A stretch of DNA of 64,000 nucleotides from Nannochloris sp. 'desiccata' (Eukaryota; Chlorophyta; Trebouxiophyceae; Chlorellales; Chlorellaceae), in the NCBI GenBank assembly GCA_019044685.2, contig JAGTXX020000004.1, positions 806,001 through 870,000 of the forward strand. Direction: 5' to 3'. This document shows positions 56,455 to 64,000 of this stretch, in pieces. The translations under genes and the position numbers were made by a program. The notes under the pieces were generated by a model. It was given only the letters and a program-made list of their open reading frames with translations, had not been told where the DNA came from and ran no database searches. Position 1 is the stretch's first letter. The number at the start of each line of letters is the position of its first letter.

Positions 56455-57330
56455 TCAGCCAGACGCATCTTCTCCTGGTAATTCCAACACCATTTCTATC
56501 CATTGATCTGCTCCATGCACTACAGAAGATGGCCCTACTACAGAAAACCCAGATCTTTCATAAAACTTCACCTGCAAAATGAAGACGAGGAAAGCATCAA
56601 TTTTTCTGGCACTGGCGGCAGATAATATTGCACTTTTAAAACAGCTAAATCATACACTTACCAAGTGTTCTTTGCATAGTAATCTTACTGTTTCTACGTC
56701 TGGTCTCCCTTGTTTTACAAAATTAACATAGGCAATCATCAATCTAGATCCAAGTCCTTTCCTCCGATGCTCTTCAGCGACGCACACACTATGGATACAT
56801 AGAAGTTTTCCCTGAGGCTCGTGTAAAGACATTGATTCGTGATTTAATTCAATAGATGTACTTAAGGTTCCACACACGTAGCCAATAACTTGTAATGCAG
56901 AGTGAGTGTCGTCTGTGTCTGTGGCGGTGGCAGGAGGCAAAGTGACGGCGGTTAAAAAGAAGTCAGAAGCTGCAATAATTTGAGAAAATAAAGATACCGT
57001 CAGTTCAAGCTATATAATGGCTACTTATATATGATTCAAAGGCGCTTGTATTTAGATTGGAGCAGTGCAGCATCTACCATTTTCTAGTCTGAGCTTCAAG
57101 TTGGCGGGGCTTGCCGCCTCATCTTCAGGATAGGAAGCTTCCTGCGACAAGAGAAATAGAATTAAACATCACATGGGTCGATTCGTATATCTATCAGGAT
57201 CAGAGTTTAAGCTGGCTGACAGATCTTCCAATTAGGGGAACCTTACTTCCAAGCCGATTATGCGTTCTAGATCAGATGAATCAACTGGGCGGAAAAAGAC
57301 AAGTGGCGCGGGCTGGGCTTCAATCCCCAT
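56455..57330 (-). CDS. AANAT-type GNAT N-acetyltransferase
   Basis: Acetyl-CoA-dependent N-acetyltransferase of the arylalkylamine (serotonin) type. Four exons, 57330-57247, 57141-57078, 56969-56662 and 56571-56455, join to 190 residues, each join being confirmed by family sequence: FFRPVDSSDLERIIGLEEAS, YPEDEAASPANLKLRLENAS, DFFLTAV and LLCKEHLVKFYERSGFSVVG. The acetyl-CoA motif A is CIHSVCVAEEHRRKGLGSRL. The YPEDEAAS block is typical of AANAT, where it lies in the substrate cleft. Possible roles are serotonin/melatonin formation or polyamine acetylation; sequence cannot decide. Divergent from ESF1 with 302 bp between starts. Confidence 0.88.
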
Positions 57331-57632
57331 ATTGCCAACTATTGTGAGAACATAGAAAAGGACCCTCACAACTTCCGAGCACCGGACCTCATATTGCCGG
57401 GACCCTGCTGGGTGTGCGCCGCCTTCACTTCTTCAAAATCGTTTCAAATGCGCAATCCAACCTGTGAATTTGTATTTCACGCATTAAACGAAGCTGGAAA
57501 CTAAACAAAAGCGCCGCAAGTTGTGCATGCATTGAAAAATCCATATATTTTTCAAATAAAACATCCCATATATTATTCATCTTATTTTTTTTAAGGCGCC
57601 ATCTAGAAGAATTTTAACAGGCAAAGACAAGC
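57331..57632. promoter_or_regulatory. divergent promoter region AANAT / ESF1
   Basis: 302 bp between divergent start codons. Contains an AT-rich block near 57540-57590 and a GGCGCC site near 57596. No confident TATA box. Confidence 0.5.
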
Positions 57633-60600
57633 ATGGTGAAAGATAAGAAACCTGATGATGCAGCCGCTGGCACTGCTGCTGATCCTCGTTTTTCAGCGGT
57701 GCAATACGACCCTCGTTTCCAGCGATTCCCCAAAAACAAATCTAAAGTGCAGGTCGATGACCGCTTTAAAGGTAAGCCTATGGTCTAGACACCATTCATG
57801 TTAAGAGTAGAAACTTTGTGGAATCACCACCAAAGGCCCTGTTCCTTGCCCTAGGGGTATTATATTGTAGTGCACCCGAGCCGTCGCCTACTTCCCGCTT
57901 CTGCCTTCTAAACAATATTCTTTCTTCTTTGACCTCCGCAGGCATGTTTAACGACCCAGCATTTCAAGTTGGCGTGACAGTGGATAAACGTGGTAAAAAG
58001 GCAAGCACTGAGGGAGATATGCAGTGATTTTACAATTGAACAGAAACATGAAATAACAAAATGGATACAATTTTTGCGGACTTTTTCTCAACGTATCTTT
58101 CTTTTATCTTTTGCAGGTGAAAGGCAAGAAAAACACTGAAAATATGAAGAAATACTACCGTTTACAAGATGAAGACGACTGGAAAAAGGACGATGCCGGT
58201 GAAAAAGAAGAAGAGGAAGATGTCGAAGGAAAAGAAGAGGAGGTACCTGCTAAAACTAATCAAGGCGCTAAAAGTACCAGAAAAGTTGCCCCCGCTCCTT
58301 TGCCTCCTTCAAGCAGCGAAGAAAGCAGCGAAGAGGAATCTGATGAGGAAGAAGCCGAAGCAGCTAAACGCTGGGCTCGTATGCGTGGCCTAGATGCAAC
58401 ACACTCTAGCAGTGATGAGGATAATGACTCTGACACGGACACGGACACTGACGGTAACAAAGACAGCGATGAAGATCAAGAGGCCCAAGAAGAAGACTAT
58501 TCTGCTTCTGATTTCGACGATGCTGTCGTCGAAGACGAAGATGATGAAGCTGCAGTAGCTGAATTCGGTGTTGGTGCTCTTGCAGCCAACCCTAAAGAAC
58601 AAATTCCTCTATTGCCTGATGCTACCCCTCGGTTGGCGTGCGTTGACCTCGACTGGGAAAATGTCACCGCAGTTGATATTCTGGTCGCATTACGGTCATT
58701 TCTTCCTCGTGGAGGTTCTATAAAGTCAGTCACGGTGTATCCTAGTGATTATGGGCTGGAAAGAATGGAAGCTGAGGCGAAAAGCGGACCTCAAGGTATC
58801 TGGAGACAAAAAGTGCAGAAAAATACTTTTACAGGCGGTGATGGTGGTGATGGTGAGAAGCAAAGCGGTAGAAAGAAAGACAAGCATACAGTGGAAGCTT
58901 CTTCTTCTGATAATGAAGATGAAGAGGAAGAAGCAGAGGATGTGGAAGATGATTCTGTAGAGGAAGGAAGCGATGCAGAATCAGAAGAAGAAAGTGAGTC
59001 TGACGCTGATGGTGAAGTTGACCATGCACGATTACGATTGTACGAAAGATCTAAATTGAGATGGTATTACGCTATAGTTGACTGTGATAGTACAGAGACT
59101 GCAAATCAGCTGTATGATGAATGCGATGGCATGGAATTAATGAAGAGTAAGATAATCTATTTAATCTCAATCGTATTCAATATAGTATTTTCGGGTGTCC
59201 TTGGTATGGTTACAAAACACGTTTTATAATTAATCTATAAAGCACCTTCCCTAAACCCCCCCTTTCTCCTCTCTAATTTCTTTATTCTACAGCTGCCTGC
59301 AAATTTGATTTACGATTTGTCCCAGACGATCAATCCTTCAAGAATAGAAAAATCCGGGATCAAGCAAAAGACGTTCCTTCCGATTACGAGCCTCCTACGT
59401 TTCAAACAAAAGCACTTCAACACACAAATGTGGAGCTGACTTGGGACAAGGGTGATGAAAGCAGGAAAAGAGCTTTAACAAGAAAATTAACAGCTGAAGA
59501 GATTAAAGAGGATGATTTTAAAGCGTACTTGGCCACTGAGAGTGAATCTGGCGACGGGAGTGATACCGAAGATGAAGAGGATGAGGATTCAGATGGCGGA
59601 GATTTGCCTTTAAGGAAGAAAGGAAGTGGCGGTGACGATGCCGAGGCTATTCGTGAACGATACCGTCGATTATTACTCGGTGGAGGAGGCGGGAGTGGTG
59701 TGTCTCCTGGTAAAGATAAGGAAAAATCTGAGAAAGAAAGAAAAGGTAAAAAGGATTGGACGAGCGCAGTTGGCAATGACGACGATGAACACACAGCCAG
59801 TGGTATTAGCTCTGATGACGAAAAAGAAGATGTGTATGGTAATGGTGCTCATAAGAACGATAGAAAGATGGAAATGGAGGTCACGTTTACTTCCGGCTTA
59901 GAATCCCTCGGTGATCGATTAATCGCTAAAAGAAAGGAAGCTGAAATTAAAGCAGGGGAGACGGTGTGGGATGCCTATTTAAGAAGAAAGAGGGAAAAGA
60001 AAGCTGCAGCGAAGAAATTGGGCATTGTTAATGTAGATTCAGATGATGATGATTATGACGAGGAGTATAGCACAAATAGCGATGACAACAGTGGAAGCGA
60101 AGCAGAAGAAGAAGAAGAAGGAGGAGGAGGAGGAGTTGGTCAGAGGAAACAACAGCAGGAGAGGAGCGGAAGAAAGAAAAATAGCGTTGGCAAAGGTGAA
60201 CGTAAAGCTAAAGGTGGTGATCAGGATCAAAGCGATGAGGAATTGCCATCTGGCGTCGCTGATGATCCTTTCTTCCAGCATGATGATGACCCATTCAACG
60301 ACCCATTTTTTCAAGATGGACCTGGTGCTAGTGGTGCTGCGACGAAAAAGAGCGGAAAAGAAGGTGGTAGAAAGAAGATTAAGAAAGGAAGCCGAGGTGG
60401 TGATGATGAAGTTGACGATGAAGAGGTTCGAAGAGAAAAAGCTGAGCTTGAGATGCTTCTATTAGACGAATCTGCCCTTCTTCGTAAAGGCATTGCAGGG
60501 AATATGACGACTGCCAACGGGGATGGTTCTAAACCGGTCAAATTGTCCAAAAAAGAAAGAATCCGTTTGAAAAAAGAATCAAAGCGTCGCGAGCGTGCCA

Positions 60601-61049
60601 TGGGATCTGATGATGAAGACCACCAAGAAGCAGCTGGAGCTGGATTTAAAATGAATTTGGAAGATCCGAGATTTAAAGAGTTGCTGGTTGCACCTGATTT
60701 TGCGTTAGATCCGACTGATCCGAGGTTTACTAAAGCTGGCCCAGGTGCTGCGTTGATTGCTAGTGAAGTTGCCAAGCGGAGGGGTAGGACAGGTGTTGGT
60801 GCCCTCAACGGTGCTGGGGGTGTTGGTAATGGTAAGAGCAGTGATTCTGGTGGTACTAATGGTGTTTCAAAGGGTAAAGAAGGTGTTTTGGGGGCTACTG
60901 CTGCCCCTGAAGGTGGCAATAATAAATCAGCTGCTGACTTGAAGTTGATGGTGGCGTCATTAAAAAGGAAAGCATCCATGGCGGCAGCTGTGGGACGTGG
61001 TGGTGAAGGATCTAGTGGAGGTAAGAAGAAGGCTGCGAAGCGTAAGTAA
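57633..61049 (+). CDS. ESF1: nucleolar pre-rRNA processing factor ESF1
   Basis: Nucleolar protein needed for 18S rRNA maturation. Exons 57633-57771, 57942-58000, 58117-59146 and 59293-61049 give 994 residues. The start matches the family (DPRFSAVQYDPRFQRFPKNK, then DDRFKGMFNDPAFQ and VDKRGKK). The RRM-like core follows an acidic region: RLACVDLDWENVTAVDILVA, SKLRWYYAIVDCDSTETANQ and CKFDLRFVPDDQSFKNRKIR, then VELTWDKGDESRKRALTRKL. The C-terminal NUC153-like motif is EDPRFKELLVAPDFALDPTD. Long acidic Asp/Glu and Lys tracts are usual. The second intron starts with GC (AAG|GCAAGC), the only in-phase donor, so it is a GC-AG intron. TGTAA at 61070-61074. Confidence 0.93.
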
Positions 61050-61069
61050 CTGCATCTTTGTTTGGACAC

Positions 61070-61074
61070 TGTAA
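61070..61074 (+). terminator. TGTAA polyadenylation signal of ESF1
   Basis: TGTAA 21 nt past the stop. Confidence 0.45.
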
Positions 61075-61166
61075 AAGAATAGAAATATAGCTAGACAGCT
61101 GCAGTTTTAGAGGAGGAGGCAGAGTAGTTGGACCTTTCCAAGGAGGCGTGGATCGTGCTGCGGCAA

Positions 61167-61185
61167 TCATTGCATGATGCAATGA
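61167..61185. repeat. perfect 9-1-9 inverted repeat upstream of mutase gene
   Basis: TCATTGCAT-G-ATGCAATGA lies 120 bp before the start codon of the UDP-arabinopyranose mutase gene. It could be a dimeric factor site or a 5' UTR hairpin. Confidence 0.6.
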
Positions 61186-61305
61186 CAGCGGCAGCTTCTT
61201 CACGGCAAACTCTTGAGCCCTTGTATAGCGGCACGCGATTGAGAAAATGGTTATATTTTCAAATCGAGCTTTGTTTGAAGAAGCTAGTAATACATTTGTA
61301 TAACG

Positions 61306-63025
61306 ATGGCGTCTTCAAAAGCCCCGCTTTACGACCAGTGAGTTGCTGCATCAGATGCTTCATTCTAGACTTGTTTAGCGAGCCGTAGTAAAGCATGAGG
61401 ATTGGCATTTGTTCTTTGGTATATATAAGCGATACCCATTTGTCCAAGGTGTAAAAGATCTCCATAACTGTAACTCAAGATCTCCTCTTTCAACCAATTT
61501 TGCAGACTTGACATTGTCATCCCTACAAGTGCGTATGCATACCCCCAACTACCCGTGATTTGCATTCTATACATCCAACTATACTTGAAAAGCAGCCTTG
61601 GACGGCAATCTGTTATCATCAAGTCGGGTCAATCTTGTTGGTGCATGGAACAGATGGGCGTGTTACAGGCTTGTTTTAACTCTCATATTCTTCAAATAAC
61701 CTGTTTGTTACTTTCTTACCTTTATTGCAGTCCGTAGCTTGGACTTTTTGGAGCAATGGTGAGTCCACTTGTTTTTTAATCATCGTAGCTGGTGCATCTT
61801 GCTGGGAACTGACAAGATGCAATATAGTGTAATAAGCTTCCGTTCCATTGCCAAATTAAGAACCCAATAGTTTAACTCTTTCATTGTCCTACTCCTTACA
61901 GGCGTGCTTTCTTCGAGCCCTATCACATTATTGTGATTCAGGATGGTGATCCTGCCCGCAAGGTCGATGTCCCCCCAGGTTTTGACTATGAGCTCTATAA
62001 CCGTAACGACATTGAAAAGATCTTGGGAGATAAGGCATGGTGCATCAGTTTCAAAGATAGCGCATGCAGGTACGTTTAATTGATTACATATTTTCAATAC
62101 ACGTTGCAAGCATCACACCGCCAAACCCCACTATTACCCATATTTTCTAACCTTCCTTCTCTCTCCGTCTTCCCCTCCCTTCTTTAAAACCAGATGCTTC
62201 GGATACATGGTCAGTAAGAAACGCTACATCTACACCATCGACGACGATTGCTTTGTCGCCAAGAACCCTTCCGGTGAAGAGATCAACGCCCTTGAGCAAC
62301 ACATCCGCAACCTCCTTACCCCCTCCACTCCTGATTTCTTCAATACTTTGTACGACCCGTACGCAGAAGGTTCCGATTTCGTACGTGGCTACCCCTTTTC
62401 CTGGCGTGAGGGCAAACCCACTGCTGTTTCTCACGGTCTTTGGCTCAACATTCCTGACTACGATGCCCCCACACAAATGGTCAAACCCCAAGAACGCAAC
62501 ACTCGTTACGTTGACGCAGTGATGACTGTCCCCAAGGGTACGTTAATGCCCATGTGTGGTATGAATTTGGCATTCGATCGTGAATCAATCGGTCCCGCTA
62601 TGTACTTTGGACTTATGGGTGAAGGTCAACCATGGGGTCGGTATGACGATATGTGGGCAGGATGGTGTGTAAAAGCGATTGCAGATCATCTTGGATTGGG
62701 TGTTAAGACTGGATTACCTTATATTTGGCATTCAAAGGCATCAAATCCGTTTGTCAATTTGAAAAAGGAGTATAAAGGTATTTTCTGGCAAGAGGAAATC
62801 ATCCCTTTCTTCCAAAAAGTTGAATTTTCTGCAGATGCCACTGATGTCTATTCTTGCATGCAAGAGCTTGGTGAGAAAGTCAAAGTGGGTTTGGTGCATT
62901 TGGATCCTTATTTTGAGAAGTTGGGAGATGGTATGTTGACATGGATTGCTGCATGGAAGGAATTGAATCCTTCTTTAGCTCCTGCTGCTAATGGCCACGG
63001 CGACGGAGTTGCTGTCGCTAAATGA
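61306..63025 (+). CDS. RGP: UDP-arabinopyranose mutase (reversibly glycosylated polypeptide)
   Basis: Interconverts UDP-arabinopyranose and UDP-arabinofuranose for cell-wall glycans, at the cytosolic face of the Golgi. Five exons: 61306-61337, 61506-61528 (23 nt), 61731-61758 (28 nt), 61902-62069 and 62194-63025, giving 360 residues, the usual length. The small exons together encode [17 protein letters not shown], which is conserved in the family and confirms the joins. Further marks: [36 protein letters not shown], the acidic metal-binding TIDDDCFV, and [12 protein letters not shown] with the Arg region tied to self-glycosylation, then [25 protein letters not shown] at 63163-63167. Confidence 0.96.
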
Positions 63026-63630
63026 ATCAACGACAATTCGGAGAAAAAAATAGCTGAAGAGCCGCAATGTGGCGGTAGTGGTAGTTTTCTTAATTGTAGT
63101 AATAGTAGTAGTTCAGTGAGGAGTAAGTGGGAAGGAGGTGAAGCATATGGAAGGAAAGGACTTGTAAAGCAAATGGATGGTAGAGTGGCTGCTATGTCCA
63201 CTGTTGTTGCAGTTGCTGCGACAGTGTTTAAAGCGGTGCAGTTTGCATAGAGCATATATATAATATACACGTGTTTTCTTTTCCTTTATCTCTTTTCTTT
63301 CTTCCCTTTCTTCTATTTAGTGATCTTTTTCAGAATTGATGTGTTTATAATCTTGCGTGTGTTCCCCTGTTGCTGTGTTTCCCCTACCTTCGTGTTTTCC
63401 CCCCTTTTGATAAAAACCTCTGCCTTTCTGCCTTTTTTTCTCTGAACCCGGAGACTGGAGTACCAAATTGATTTGCTTCTTGTGTAAATATACAACTACC
63501 TTACGAACTATTGAGCAGAATTCAAATAAATTTAAACAATGGTGTACTCTAAAATTTTAGAATCAGTATCAAGAAAATTGTCAACCCCGACAAATAAAAG
63601 CAAAAAGTTTTTTTCCTATGTTATGTCTCC
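63026..63630. other. convergent intergenic region, mutase / SWIM gene
   Basis: About 600 bp of 3' UTR sequence from two convergent genes, with a pyrimidine-rich plus strand near 63270-63440. No other feature seen. Confidence 0.4.
63163..63167 (+). terminator. TGTAA polyadenylation signal of mutase gene
   Basis: TGTAA 138 nt past the stop. Confidence 0.4.
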
Positions 63631-64000
63631 TTACAAAAACTTTGCCGCCATCTCCGCATCTTTATCTATCGGCGCCGGCGCCACTTTAGGTCCAACCCCA
63701 CCACCATCTCCTTCTTCCATCTTAATCAAATCATCTAAACTACGCTCTACAGCGCCCTTCCATGTCGTAGGATCCTCTAGAGCGCCGATTTGAGATAAAA
63801 CAAGACAAATATGTTTGCAATTATGTCTACGAAAACGGTGATCCAAACACGTGCACTTGTGTTTTTCATCAGCTAAAGTCACAGTATATGGATCCCCTTT
63901 GGAACCTAGAACGATAAATTTGGCAGCTTCCGGGGTAAAATCGACTAAATTTGAAATTGCAAGGGCCTTCATACGGGCCAACATTCTTTTCTTGGAGTCT
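63631..64000 (-). CDS. SWIM zinc finger protein, cut by window edge
   Basis: The frame stays open to the right edge of the window, so the N-terminus is missing. The visible end has FTPEAAKFIVLGSKGDPYTV, then a SWIM zinc finger CTCLDHRFRRHNCKHICLVL (C-x-C-x9-C-x-H), and an acidic, Pro/Gly-rich tail. SWIM fingers bind DNA or protein and occur in transposase-derived proteins, in E3 ligases such as ZSWIM2 and in Shu2-type factors; no second domain is visible to choose. The apparent stop TAA overlaps a good splice donor (TTTTT|GTAAGG), so a further exon is possible. An internal ATG at 63984 may not be the start. Confidence 0.62.
   Translation of the reverse strand, partial: DSKKRMLARMKALAISNLVDFTPEAAKFIVLGSKGDPYTVTLADEKHKCTCLDHRFRRHNCKHICLVLSQIGALEDPTTWKGAVERSLDDLIKMEEGDGGGVGPKVAPAPIDKDAEMAAKFL

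Noticed and set aside
1..64000. tRNA, rRNA and CRISPR arrays
   Set aside because: I looked by eye for B-box-like GGTTCGAATCC words on both strands, rRNA cores and regularly spaced repeats and found nothing convincing; a tRNAscan-SE or Infernal run would be decisive.

Overview
This is nuclear DNA of a eukaryotic microalga, most likely a green alga (Viridiplantae). Genes are split by GT-AG introns and lie on both strands. A chloroplast TatC and a photorespiratory glycerate kinase are nuclear-encoded with N-terminal leaders; as I recall, tatC is usually kept in the plastid in red-lineage algae. A UDP-arabinopyranose mutase and a plant-type GATA factor point the same way. Several genes have TGTAA 10-180 nt past the stop, the usual green-algal polyadenylation signal. 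I rebuilt exon joins by hand from splice sites, reading phase and family similarity.

Layout. 0-10 kb: RPN12 (+), an F-box/LRR/ankyrin protein (-), proteasome ATPase RPT4 (-), a GDSL esterase (+), a CD2BP2/LIN1-like splicing protein (-) and a small secreted PAN-like protein (-). 10-18 kb: a gene-poor stretch, D-glycerate 3-kinase (+), an ISCA/SufA-type Fe-S protein (-), another gene-poor stretch and DEAD-box helicase DHH1/DDX6 (-). 18-26.7 kb: TatC (+), selenoprotein K with an in-frame UGA and a SECIS (-), a large orphan (-), tRNA methyltransferase TRM7 (+) and a GATA factor (-). 26.8-28.3 kb: a 5'-truncated, frameshifted LINE remnant (+). 29.5-46.5 kb: N-terminal glutamine amidase NTAQ1 (+), a 1,595-residue protein with the architecture of SYCP2/Red1-type meiotic axis proteins (-), a secreted GH5 mannanase with EGF and PAN modules (-), a SET methyltransferase (-), an alpha/beta hydrolase (+) and RAB3GAP1 (-). 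46.8-64 kb: a double ubiquitin-like protein (+), a glycosyltransferase-like protein (+), ribosomal protein bL9 (+), a MYSM1-like H2A deubiquitinase (+), OST3/6 (-), a 2OG-Fe(II) oxygenase (-), an AANAT-type acetyltransferase (-), ESF1 (+), UDP-arabinopyranose mutase (+) and a SWIM-finger protein cut by the window edge (-).

The genes are ordinary housekeeping and accessory genes; I see no operon-like system. Several belong to ubiquitin/proteasome biology (RPN12, RPT4, F-box protein, NTAQ1, double Ubl, MYSM1-like), but neighbourhood alone does not link them. Five of six close divergent gene pairs have start codons 282-302 bp apart, which suggests compact shared promoters.

The strongest non-routine result is selenoprotein K. 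The frame that appears to stop at 19663 continues through UGA to the family's Sec-Gly-Arg end, and a form-2-like SECIS lies at 19385-19458. Next are the SYCP2/Red1-like gene, the tandem ubiquitin-like gene, a 23-nt microexon in the mutase gene, and several very small initial coding exons.
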